This document shows positions 1 to 7,164 of a stretch of 33,873 nt of DNA, one piece after another. The stretch is from Planctomycetota bacterium (GTDB lineage Bacteria; Planctomycetota; Phycisphaerae; UBA1845). The first letter of the stretch is position 1. Each line of letters begins with the position of its first letter. The position numbers and the translations under genes were made by a program. Under the pieces are notes generated by a model. It had not been told where the DNA came from, made no database searches, and worked only from the letters and a program-made list of their open reading frames with translations. The DNA is taken from contig JAJRSP010000214.1 in assembly GCA_024278775.1 (NCBI GenBank), forward strand, positions 1-33,873, read 5' to 3'.

Positions 1-2
1 GT

Positions 3-1529
3 CTGGTTCATGCCGCGGACGAACTGGTACGTTTGCGGGGTATTGGTTATTCAGGGTACACTTCGAGGGCTGGTTTGGGTGCGAGAACCGCGGAGTCACG
101 GCTTGATGACAAGCTGGTGGCGCGCGTGATGCAAGCCCTTCCGTCGCGTGTTGATCCCATCGTGTCCATGTTTGACCTGTCGGGGCCGGATAGTGCGAGC
201 GTTTCGGTTGAGGCGTTGTTTGACGCCAACCGACGTTTGAGCCAGACCAATGCCAAGCTGATCGCAGACAACCGGGGGTTGCAGTCGGGTCTGCGTGTTC
301 TGGATGCGCTGTACAGCTTCCACCGTTCGTCTTTCCATGCGGAATCTGCGGCGGATGTCTGCGCGGCGTGTGTGTTGTCGGTGCGGCAATTGCTGTCCAC
401 GGATGGTGCCATCCTCTATTGGGGAGAACAAAACGGCCGCGCCGTGCATGCGGCGGTGATGCGCACGGACCGTGATAGCTGCGAACGATTGTATGTCGAA
501 ATCGGCGACCTGGGAGAGATAGCCTCCAGCGCGAACGCTGCGTGTGGCGGATTTGTTCCGGGGAATGATTTGGACGCCAGCGTCTGGAGTCGGTGCGGAT
601 TGCCCGAGAGCACTCGTCCGAGGTGGCGCCTTCCGATATCCTGTGGGTCCGATGCCGTGGGGGCATTGGTAGTGGCGAGCGACGAGACGCAGATCAAGGC
701 GTTGGGCAGTCGAGAGGGTGATGTCGAGGGGGTCGCCATGGCCTTTGGGGCAGCGATTGGGTCCGCCAGGAAGCGAATGGAGTCGGATCGCACAATGGAG
801 GAACTCGTCGAGCTGAATCGCAAGCTCCGTGGTGCCCAGGAGGAGCTTCTGCACATGCGTTCCGTGTCGATGACCGCGGCCATGGCGGCCGGGGCGGCCC
901 ACGAACTGAATAATCCACTTTCCGTGATTTCGGGACGCGCGCAGTTGGAACTTCAGCGATGCGATGATCCTGAGCGGCGGAAAGGCCTTGATACGATTGT
1001 GGAACACACCAAGCGGGCTTCCGGGATCGTGAGCGACCTTATGGCGTTCGCCAAACCGAACGCGCCCGAGCCCGTGGCCCTCTCGTTATTTGAACTTCTG
1101 GAATTGCGTCGCCAGCACTGTGAGGATGGATTTGGGCTCTCTCCGGGCCAGATCATCGTCTCGATGAGAGACCCGAAAGTGCAGGTTTACGCAGATCCCC
1201 TTCATCTCCGGGACATCCTGGATGCGGTCATTTCAAATGCGGTGGAGGCATCCGGAACGGAGTCCGTCCGCATCAAAATTAACTCACCTTCCCGTCTATC
1301 CGATGAAACTGTCCGGATCGTTGTCGAGGACAACGGGCCGGGTATGAGCCGCGAAGTGTTGGCGCATGCTTTGGACCCGTTCTTCTCAGATCGCCCCGCA
1401 GGTAGGGGACGCGGTCTTGGTCTGTCGCGAGCGTATCGTCTCGCGGAGATCAATCAGGGACGGTTGCGCATCGACTCCGTGCCAGGATATGGCACCAAAG
1501 TCCTGCTCACTATGCCCGCACAATCGTAG
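3..1529 (+). CDS. HDOD-GAF-type sensor histidine kinase (5' end outside window)
   Basis: Cytoplasmic sensor histidine kinase that would autophosphorylate on His and pass phosphate to a receiver. The frame is open to the left edge. The first codons read LVHAADELVRLRGIGYSGY, which resembles the end of an HDOD domain, so the gene probably starts upstream and a TTG at 33 is not its start. In the visible 508 residues: HDOD-like tail about 1-45, a GAF-like sensory region about 95-255, a coiled linker about 255-290, then the dimerisation box with HELNNPL (His about 300), N-box ending SNAVEAS (Asn about 412), G1 EDNGPGM and G2 GRGLGLS near 470. There is no transmembrane segment. All kinase boxes look intact. 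A receiver gene follows on the same strand after 124 nt. The HDOD assignment rests on a short fragment; the kinase call is secure. Confidence 0.88.
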   Translation: MVHAADELVRLRGIGYSGYTSRAGLGARTAESRLDDKLVARVMQALPSRVDPIVSMFDLSGPDSASVSVEALFDANRRLSQTNAKLIADNRGLQSGLRVLDALYSFHRSSFHAESAADVCAACVLSVRQLLSTDGAILYWGEQNGRAVHAAVMRTDRDSCERLYVEIGDLGEIASSANAACGGFVPGNDLDASVWSRCGLPESTRPRWRLPISCGSDAVGALVVASDETQIKALGSREGDVEGVAMAFGAAIGSARKRMESDRTMEELVELNRKLRGAQEELLHMRSVSMTAAMAAGAAHELNNPLSVISGRAQLELQRCDDPERRKGLDTIVEHTKRASGIVSDLMAFAKPNAPEPVALSLFELLELRRQHCEDGFGLSPGQIIVSMRDPKVQVYADPLHLRDILDAVISNAVEASGTESVRIKINSPSRLSDETVRIVVEDNGPGMSREVLAHALDPFFSDRPAGRGRGLGLSRAYRLAEINQGRLRIDSVPGYGTKVLLTMPAQS

Positions 1530-1653
1530 CCGTCGAGAGTCGAGCTGCCGGGTCCGCTAGTCGGAGTTCACCTCCGAATATGGACCCCACAGTCCGTAGT
1601 CGCGATGGCGGGCTCCTGCTTGGAGCTCCGGGGACGGAGGCCCCTCGGGACGT

Positions 1654-2211
1654 ATGCCGACACGCACGCCCAAGATTATGCTGGTCGAACCGGATTCCGA
1701 AGTTCTGGAGATTCTGGTTGCGGCTATGAGCGATCGATTCGATGCGCACATCACCTGCGTGGACAGTGCGGAGTCATGTCTCGATGTGGAGGTGGTGGAC
1801 CCACACGATCTGGTGGTGGCCGAGTTGGAACTGGAAGATGCCAGCGGGTTGGAGTTGTCTGAGCATCTGATGTCGCTCAGTCATCGCCCCGTCGTGTTGC
1901 TGGCCGACGCTCCGAGTACAGAAGAGGCAATCGCGGCACTGCGTCTGGGTGTTCGTGATCTGTTTACGAAACCCTTCCCTGTGTCGCAGCTATTGGAGTC
2001 GGCGCAGCAGGCCATTACCGGACAACACATTCGCCGGGAGCACGCCGTTAAGTATCATCGCATGCGAAGCCTCGTGCGTACGGCCATCCGTGAGCGACGG
2101 GAGCTGAACAAACGCATCGAGTTAGTGTGCAAGGATTTGGTCGGTGCCCATCGACGTCTTGCGCACCGCGTACTCGAAATCGGTGTCGACCGCGACAGTC
2201 CCCCCTCGTAA
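1654..2211 (+). CDS. Stand-alone atypical response regulator receiver protein
   Basis: A 185-residue protein: receiver fold (about 7-122), then a basic, helical, probably coiled tail (about 125-175) with no DNA-binding or enzymatic output domain. The usual acidic pair is Glu12-Pro13, the phosphoacceptor position is Glu57 (DLVVAELEL) instead of Asp, the switch Thr/Ser position is Ala84 (VVLLADAP), and the conserved Lys106 (TKPF) is kept. The protein therefore cannot be phosphorylated in the normal way and may be locked in one state. It follows the histidine kinase gene by 124 nt, suggesting a shared role, perhaps as a connector or scaffold. GGAGG at 1636-1640 lies 13 nt before the ATG, a loose ribosome binding site. 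The receiver family is clear; the function is inferred. Confidence 0.85.
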   Translation: MPTRTPKIMLVEPDSEVLEILVAAMSDRFDAHITCVDSAESCLDVEVVDPHDLVVAELELEDASGLELSEHLMSLSHRPVVLLADAPSTEEAIAALRLGVRDLFTKPFPVSQLLESAQQAITGQHIRREHAVKYHRMRSLVRTAIRERRELNKRIELVCKDLVGAHRRLAHRVLEIGVDRDSPPS

Positions 2212-2219
2212 CACACGCT

Positions 2220-2278
2220 GGACGAAAACGGAGGCGATAATGACTCGGCTGGCGAATGGTGTCCAGCAAGCAAAGTCC
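2220..2278 (+). repeat. Copy A of a dispersed intergenic element
   Basis: Begins 8 nt after the receiver gene stop. The first 28 nt (2221-2248) match 18130-18157 on the minus strand at 25 of 28 positions. A 41-nt stretch (2238-2278) matches minus-strand 18056-18096 without gaps at 33 of 41. It starts GGACGAAAAC and ends GCAAAGTCC, so its ends are a short GGAC/GTCC inverted pair. It contains GGAGG, then an ATG at 2240; translation gives MTRLANGVQQAKS in the conserved part. I do not recognise it. It could be a structured RNA, a short leader-peptide element or the relic of a mobile element. Confidence 0.7.
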
Positions 2279-2308
2279 ATTCCCCGCCTTTTGGGAGTAC
2301 CCGAATCA

Positions 2309-2319
2309 TGGGGTACCCG
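2309..2319 (+). repeat. Short motif TGGGGYACCCG, copy 1
   Basis: TGGGGTACCCG, with close relatives TGGGGCACCCG at 18185-18195 and 25807-25817, all in intergenic DNA. Together with GTACCC at 2297-2302 it can form a small hairpin (GTACCC with GGGTAC). Confidence 0.4.
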
Positions 2320-2334
2320 TCGCCACAATGAAAC

Positions 2335-2360
2335 GCCCTCCCCCTGCGAAGACGGAGGGC
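2335..2360. terminator. Possible bidirectional hairpin terminator
   Basis: GCCCTCC (2335-2341) and GGAGGGC (2354-2360) form a 7-bp GC stem with a 12-nt loop between two convergent genes. There is only a weak T run (GTTTC) after it on the minus strand and none on the plus strand, so a Rho-independent mechanism is uncertain. Confidence 0.4.
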
Positions 2361-2372
2361 TCGGCTTGGTGA

Positions 2373-2777
2373 CTACCACAGGCGCTGGCGGAGCAAGGCG
2401 AAAACGACAGCGGCGGTCATGATGATGAGGCACGCGAGTAAACCGGAGCCGCGGCGCGATCGTCGTGGTTCGGCCCGAACGAGCGTGAGCTGATGCGGCG
2501 TCTGTGATGACCGTCGTTCGCGGGCTACTTCCTCCTGACAGGTGTGGATCAGCTTCCCGGCTTGCGTAGCCGATAGCCCCATACCGCACGCATACCGCAC
2601 GATGCGAGCTCTCGACGCCTTATTCAAACGGCCATACCGCACTTCCTGAAGGATGAGTTCGCGAAAGATGGCTTCTCGGTCTACGGGCGGTATGAACGTG
2701 TCTGTACGCTCGGCACCCGTGTGGTCCCGGTTCACGCGACGCCGGTCAATGTTGCCGTCTCGATATCTCAGTACCAT
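2373..2777 (-). CDS. Small hypothetical protein with C-terminal membrane anchor
   Basis: A 134-residue protein of no family I can name. A basic N-terminal part (about 1-30) is followed by a helical soluble region (about 32-90, including EVRYGRLNKASRARIVRYA and ATQAGKLIHTCQEE). Then comes an Arg/Ser-rich stretch and one hydrophobic helix near the C-terminus (about 114-130, LLACLIIMTAAVVFALL), suggesting a tail-anchored inner-membrane protein. The ATG is preceded by GAGGGGAAGG and by a sigma70-like promoter 18-48 nt upstream, so it is probably a real, independently transcribed gene. It converges on the receiver gene with a hairpin between them. Function unknown. Confidence 0.75.
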   Translation of the reverse strand: MVLRYRDGNIDRRRVNRDHTGAERTDTFIPPVDREAIFRELILQEVRYGRLNKASRARIVRYACGMGLSATQAGKLIHTCQEEVARERRSSQTPHQLTLVRAEPRRSRRGSGLLACLIIMTAAVVFALLRQRLW

Positions 2778-2794
2778 GACCTTCCCCTCGCAGT

Positions 2795-2825
2795 ATCATA
2801 GGCAAACAGAAGCGGGTTGAGTCAA
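2795..2825 (-). promoter_or_regulatory. Sigma70-like promoter for the small anchored protein
   Basis: On the minus strand TTGACT (2820-2825), a 19-nt spacer, then TATGAT (2795-2800). The predicted start of transcription is near 2788, leaving a leader of about 11 nt that contains the purine-rich ribosome binding site. The hexamers are good; the spacer is at the long limit. Confidence 0.45.
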
Positions 2826-2963
2826 TCGTCGGGCCGATGCCCGCACCGGGCGAATCGCACGTGATGTTATCGGGAGTGAGGAACTCTTTGGGATGGTTTG
2901 ACACCGCGCGGGCGCAGGATGAGGTCGGGCACGCCACCCAAACGCTGATGGACCCTCTCGATC

Positions 2964-4658
2964 TTACACTTCCGCCCGGGAAAAATGTCTAGCACCAAGT
3001 CGTAGTGCGACCACTCCCAGTACCACGCTGACCCCCGCAGAGGCGAGACATAGCAGTAAGACGGACAGCTCGGGGTGCTGCGTTTGCGGGCGAACCGTAG
3101 TGCGATAGGTGGCCAACCCCACACCGGTTAGGGTGAGGGTTACGAGCGCCACGGAGGCCAGGAGGTTGATCGTACCACCGACGCCGTTTGCAATGCGTGC
3201 CGCATTGGGTTGGTCAAACGTAGGCAGGCGTGCGCCGAGCCCCACAGCTAAGCCGCACAATCCGCAACAAATCGAGACCGTCACCAAGAGATGAACGAAT
3301 GTCCAGGCAAGCGAGAGCTCCAGCATGGCGGCGGAGAGTGTCATCGCGGCGACGGCCACGGCGGTGGTGACGGTCATTGAAAAGGCAAACTTGGCAAGAA
3401 GAAAACGTCCTCGATCAATGGGTAACACGCCGATAAGCCAGAGTTGTTGTCCCTCTAGAGAGACCAATGGAAAGACAAAACGGCAGGTGAACGTCGCGAG
3501 CATCAGGCTTACCGCACAGAGATTAAGGAACGGTATGGCGAGGAACCAACTCGTCGTGCCGAACTCCAAACGAAGCGTGGGCATGTTCGTCAGATAGAGC
3601 GTCAGCAAGCCGAACAGAATCACCAATTGGGTCCACTGGAGCGGATCTCGAAGGAACGTACGCAAATCCTTGGCGGCGATGAGTCTCAGCGGCCGTGGCA
3701 GGTATACGAATAGCCATCCGGGGAGTCCTCCGGAAGCCGGGGCGGCCGGTCGTCTTCCGGCGGAACGACCAGCGGTGGCGCGGTCGAGGGCCCGGTCGAA
3801 ATGTCTGGACACCATGAGCACGGCCAGCCAACTGAGAAACAAAGCGTTTGACAATGTGACTCCGAGATAGAGCAAGGCTTCGGAAAACTGATGGTACAGC
3901 GCATGGTCGATGCCTTTGGTGACCCAGTTGTTCGGGAGCAAGGCGGACTCGACGAAGCTCATCCGCTTGAGAAAACCGCGCAACCAGAGTTCCGCCTCTG
4001 TGTGACCTCCTTGGATGCTGCGTACGACGGAGATGAAGAGGATGGCTCCCGCGACGCCGACCATCAACGCGACCCAACGGGCTGCTTTTCGTGGGAAGAA
4101 ACGTGCGGCGCACCATGCCAAGGCCAAACCGATCGCTCCGGGAATGGGGATGAAGGCGAGAAAAAACGCGATAAAAAGCAGATAGAACAGTTTGTCTCCT
4201 GTTTCGTTGCCCATCGCCATCATCAGCGGTAGACCGAGCAGGATCAGCGACCAACTGGACAGCGCCAGGGTTTCGAGATACTTCAGCGTCACAACATCTT
4301 GCGGTATGAGTGGCGTTGTGAGCAGGTAGGCGGTCTCGTTACGGCTGAATAGCGTGGTGTAAGAGATAATGGCGTTTGACAGCGTGAGCATGACCAACAT
4401 CGCCAGGAAAAAAAAGTTGAACACCATCGGTATGGCGACGGTGGCCTCCAGCGGCGTGCGGTTGATCTGAGCGAAGACCGTAGTGAACAAGAAATACAAG
4501 CCGATCCAGACGACGCCGATGAGCATGGCTGCGGCACTCATACGCACGGGGGCCCCGTCGACGGCGAAGTAGAGGCGGTTGTAGAGGCCGCGCGTTTTCG
4601 TCCGAAGGAGCAGTCCGAGCAGGACACGCTGTCGGCTCGTGTGGGTGTGGCTAGGCAT
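2964..4658 (-). CDS. ABC transporter permease, large ABC-2/exporter type
   Basis: Integral inner-membrane subunit of an ABC exporter, 564 residues with about 12 hydrophobic helices. Examples, numbered from the chosen start, are about 41-66, 73-103, 130-165 and 167-188, with the rest in the C-terminal half. The two halves are separated by an Arg/Pro-rich cytoplasmic loop (about 295-320, RATAGRSAGRRPAAPASGG). The chosen ATG at 4658 overlaps the end of the ATPase gene by 8 nt (ATGCCTAG), typical of translational coupling; an upstream ATG at 4736 would lie deep inside the ATPase gene. It is the third gene of an operon with a membrane-anchored protein and the ATPase. The substrate cannot be read from the sequence. 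The architecture may match the 'putative ABC exporter' family (PF16949), which I could not test. Confidence 0.85.
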   Translation of the reverse strand: MPSHTHTSRQRVLLGLLLRTKTRGLYNRLYFAVDGAPVRMSAAAMLIGVVWIGLYFLFTTVFAQINRTPLEATVAIPMVFNFFFLAMLVMLTLSNAIISYTTLFSRNETAYLLTTPLIPQDVVTLKYLETLALSSWSLILLGLPLMMAMGNETGDKLFYLLFIAFFLAFIPIPGAIGLALAWCAARFFPRKAARWVALMVGVAGAILFISVVRSIQGGHTEAELWLRGFLKRMSFVESALLPNNWVTKGIDHALYHQFSEALLYLGVTLSNALFLSWLAVLMVSRHFDRALDRATAGRSAGRRPAAPASGGLPGWLFVYLPRPLRLIAAKDLRTFLRDPLQWTQLVILFGLLTLYLTNMPTLRLEFGTTSWFLAIPFLNLCAVSLMLATFTCRFVFPLVSLEGQQLWLIGVLPIDRGRFLLAKFAFSMTVTTAVAVAAMTLSAAMLELSLAWTFVHLLVTVSICCGLCGLAVGLGARLPTFDQPNAARIANGVGGTINLLASVALVTLTLTGVGLATYRTTVRPQTQHPELSVLLLCLASAGVSVVLGVVALRLGARHFSRAEV

Positions 4659-5406
4659 CTTCGGTGGTCTCGGTGAGTTCCAGAAAAATTGTTTCCAGAG
4701 AATGCTGGCGTTGGGCTTCGCTTCGTAATTCGTCAAGCGTGCCTACGGCCACGAGTTCACCATGATTGATAATGCCGATGCGGTCGGCCACTGCCTCGAC
4801 GATGTCGAGTGTGTGGGTGCTCATAAAGACGCAGCCGCCCTGTTGCGTGTGGTTCAGGAACAAGTCTTTCACTACACGGACGGTCCGTGGATCAAGACCC
4901 ACCATCGGTTCGTCGATGACGAGCACGTTCGGCTCATGTAGCAGCGCGGCTGCGAGCACGACACGTTGCTTCATACCGTGGCTATAATTCTCAGTCAGTT
5001 GGTCCAAGAATTCACCGATGTCCAACGCCGGTATCAGCCGTTGGAAAATATCCTCACGATGCGCGGTGCTCATTCCGTATAACTCGGAAACAAAATAGAG
5101 AAACTCACGTCCTGTGAGCTTTTCATAGATGAATGGTTGGTCGGGGACGTAGGCGAGCTTGGCCTTGGCGGCGACATGGTGAGTGCTGATGGGGTGTCCG
5201 CAAACCGTAACGCTGCCCCGATCGGGCTGAAGTAGTCCGACGATCATCTTGATCGTGGTCGTTTTGCCGGCCCCGTTGGGACCGAGGAAGGCAAACAGTT
5301 CACCCGGGCGAATGTCCAAGGTCAGATCGCGTACCGCCACTTTATCGCCGTATGACTTGCATACGGAGGTTAACGAGATACCGGCTTCCTCACGGGGCGT
5401 TGTCAC
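4651..5406 (-). CDS. ABC transporter ATP-binding protein
   Basis: Energises the neighbouring permease by ATP hydrolysis at the cytoplasmic face. The 251 residues show Walker A GPNGAGKTT (42-50), a signature motif YSHGMKQRV (141-149, an SHGMKQ variant of the usual LSGGQ), Walker B VLVIDEP (161-167) and switch His198. This belongs to the ABC-2 exporter (CcmA/NatA-like) group. It starts with GTG at 5406, sharing one base with the TAG stop of the gene before it (TAGTG), with AGGAG at 5416-5420 as ribosome binding site. It overlaps the permease gene by 8 nt. The three genes form a tight operon. The substrate is unknown. Confidence 0.93.
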   Translation of the reverse strand: MTTPREEAGISLTSVCKSYGDKVAVRDLTLDIRPGELFAFLGPNGAGKTTTIKMIVGLLQPDRGSVTVCGHPISTHHVAAKAKLAYVPDQPFIYEKLTGREFLYFVSELYGMSTAHREDIFQRLIPALDIGEFLDQLTENYSHGMKQRVVLAAALLHEPNVLVIDEPMVGLDPRTVRVVKDLFLNHTQQGGCVFMSTHTLDIVEAVADRIGIINHGELVAVGTLDELRSEAQRQHSLETIFLELTETTEDA

Positions 5407-6245
5407 TATGGCCTACTCCTGAGGTGGGCACTGGCTTTTTTGGTGTCCCTTCGGGCTTGCTCATCGTACTCCGCCCTGCGCACAATCCGCATCTTTCCAA
5501 CCACGGGTAGGTCGATCTCCTGCTCGTGGACGACGCCGTTTTCGTCGATCCACGCTTTGGCATATTTTGATTCGACCATGTAGCAATCACGCAGCCCGGA
5601 TTCGGTAATCCGCTTCTCACGGCTGGTGACGGTGACGAGCATGTCCAGGAACCGTTCGCCCATACCCGTTACGGCGGCGATCGGGTTGTACGTCTGCATC
5701 CGCCATGTCTGACCAACGGATAAGTTTGCAAGCTGAGAAAAAGGTTGAAAGGCACTGGTGAGTAGCCCGGCCTCGGTCAGCGGCAGCTTGAATCGAGTTT
5801 GGATGTTTCGACCGGCCACGCTCCCGTCCAGCGTGAAGGAGAACGACGAATGAAACCGCTCACCGTGCAGCGTCAGCTCGCCTGCGAAGTTATCTAGCCT
5901 CACGCTGAACTCATCGAGCTGACCGGTAGCGGTAAAGACCGAGGTCACGGAAACCGCCAGCGGGGTGACAGGGAGGGGAAATCTCTCGATGTAGGCGTAG
6001 TCGTCACGAGTAGCGGAGACCCCTTCATCGATCATGAAGGTGGACCAGATGGACCCCATGGAGTGGCCGTAGGTGTCAAGAATATCATATTGGGACTGTT
6101 TCCCGTCAGTTTTGAGCCAATTTGTGATTGTGAGTGGTGGCGGATCGTGGGCGGCGAGGCGTGGCCACACGTCATGCATGACGAGCCAACCCATCGCGGC
6201 GAACCAGATGGGTACGATGAGCAAGCCGGTGATTCGCGTAAACAA
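5406..6245 (-). CDS. Hypothetical membrane-anchored protein in ABC exporter operon
   Basis: A 279-residue protein with one N-terminal hydrophobic helix (about 5-23, ITGLLIVPIWFAAMGWLVM) and a large, probably periplasmic, beta-rich domain (WLKTDGKQSQYDILDTYG, then FTATGQLDEFSVRLDNFAG, FSFTLDGSVAG and TWRMQTYNPI). I do not recognise a named family. The start is the TTG at 6243-6245: it is preceded by AAGGAG (complement of 6251-6256) at 5-6 nt, sits just before the membrane helix, and lies about 48 nt below a strong promoter. The reading frame stays open to 6686 but that extension has no membrane or domain character. As first gene of the exporter operon it may be an accessory or substrate-sensing protein; this is inferred from position only. 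Confidence 0.75.
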   Translation of the reverse strand: MFTRITGLLIVPIWFAAMGWLVMHDVWPRLAAHDPPPLTITNWLKTDGKQSQYDILDTYGHSMGSIWSTFMIDEGVSATRDDYAYIERFPLPVTPLAVSVTSVFTATGQLDEFSVRLDNFAGELTLHGERFHSSFSFTLDGSVAGRNIQTRFKLPLTEAGLLTSAFQPFSQLANLSVGQTWRMQTYNPIAAVTGMGERFLDMLVTVTSREKRITESGLRDCYMVESKYAKAWIDENGVVHEQEIDLPVVGKMRIVRRAEYDEQARRDTKKASAHLRSRP

Positions 6246-6250
6246 TGGTG

Positions 6251-6257
6251 TCTCCTT
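6251..6257 (-). promoter_or_regulatory. Ribosome binding site fixing a TTG start
   Basis: The minus strand reads CCAAGGAGACACCATTG. The AAGGAG lies at ideal distance from the TTG at 6243-6245, and this decides the start of the membrane-anchored protein. Confidence 0.65.
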
Positions 6258-6299
6258 GGCCCGTCTGCCCTGCGGGGTTCTTCCAAGGGCGACGCGATG

Positions 6300-6329
6300 A
6301 TTGTAGGGTGTGTGAGTGAGTCGGGTCAA
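6300..6329 (-). promoter_or_regulatory. Sigma70-like promoter of the ABC exporter operon
   Basis: On the minus strand TTGACC (6324-6329), an 18-nt spacer and TACAAT (6300-6305). The predicted transcript start is near 6293, about 48 nt before the TTG start. One of the best promoter matches in the window. Confidence 0.6.
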
Positions 6330-6391
6330 TTGGCTTGACGGAACCATAACGAGCGTTGCCTTCCGCACGCCGTCACGATGGAAATCCTCTT

Positions 6392-7120
6392 GTGTCGAAA
6401 AAACGTTGGCGAGCACGGTTGCGAAGAGAGTGGCGTCGTTCGCGCCTGGTGGTGCTGATCCTAGCACCGGTACTGACGCTGACCTTGTGGATGGCGTTTC
6501 AGCATAAACCCGGTTGGTATTCCCCGGTAACGCTGGATCAGAGTGGGAGGCGAGCGGCCAGGCGAAGCGCGACGCGCCGTGCCGATGAATTTGGAGACGC
6601 GCTCGTTCGGCGGAAGCCATTCGATCTGGTTCTGCATGAGGATGAAGTGAACCATTGGTTGGCGGCCACACCGTCATGGTGGCCACGGAGCGAGTCGGTT
6701 GAGGTGCGTGATCCGGCCATTCACTTCGAGGCGGGACTGATACGAATTGGTGCTTTGGTGGATCGGAGCGGCTGGCTGGCCATCCTCAGTGCGGGTATTC
6801 GGTGCAGTCTGTCGGATGATGGTGACACGGTGACCATTCGCCTCGTGGAGCCGGCTGCCGGCGCGCTTCCGATTCCCCGAGCGGTGTTATCCTGGGGACG
6901 GCCTGAGACTCCGGTGTCCCCTTCGAGCACACAGGGGCGTAGCGACGAGCCACGAGTGCCCGTGGAATCACTATTGCCGGACGTGCAATCCGTCGATGAG
7001 CTGCTTGGGGGACTGCGCCGTCCCAATTGGTTTGTTTGGCCAAACGGTGATCGTGCATTTTCCATAGACTCGATTACGGTGGAAGCGGGACGTGTGAGTT
7101 TTGCGATTCGGCCCCGGTAG
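6392..7120 (+). CDS. Hypothetical protein with one N-terminal membrane helix
   Basis: A 242-residue protein: a very basic N-terminus (KKRWRARLRREWRRSR), a single transmembrane helix (about 19-37, LVVLILAPVLTLTLWMAF), then an extracytoplasmic domain of about 200 residues with the stretch LHEDEVNHWLAATPSWW and alternating beta segments. The positive-inside rule fits an inner-membrane anchor facing out. The start is uncertain: GTG at 6392 has GGAAA 7-8 nt upstream and puts the basic segment first; a TTG at 6356 is possible. The gene is divergent from the ABC exporter operon and lies 44 nt before purU. The family is not recognised. Confidence 0.7.
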   Translation: MSKKRWRARLRREWRRSRLVVLILAPVLTLTLWMAFQHKPGWYSPVTLDQSGRRAARRSATRRADEFGDALVRRKPFDLVLHEDEVNHWLAATPSWWPRSESVEVRDPAIHFEAGLIRIGALVDRSGWLAILSAGIRCSLSDDGDTVTIRLVEPAAGALPIPRAVLSWGRPETPVSPSSTQGRSDEPRVPVESLLPDVQSVDELLGGLRRPNWFVWPNGDRAFSIDSITVEAGRVSFAIRPR

Positions 7121-7164
7121 CGTGTGGTGCGAAATGAGCTTGCTTGTATGGAGTGTGAGGTAGC

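Noticed and set aside
96..1007. 303-codon open frame antisense to the histidine kinase
   Set aside because: Entirely opposite a clear kinase gene, His/Arg-rich, with no recognisable motif; typical of antisense frames in GC-rich DNA.
2220..2278. c-di-GMP riboswitch, because of the GCAAAG string in the dispersed element
   Set aside because: The other conserved parts of the GEMM aptamer and its tetraloop/receptor layout are not present.
2746..2937. Short minus-strand frame upstream of the small anchored protein
   Set aside because: Covers the predicted promoter and the start of the next gene; no features of a protein.
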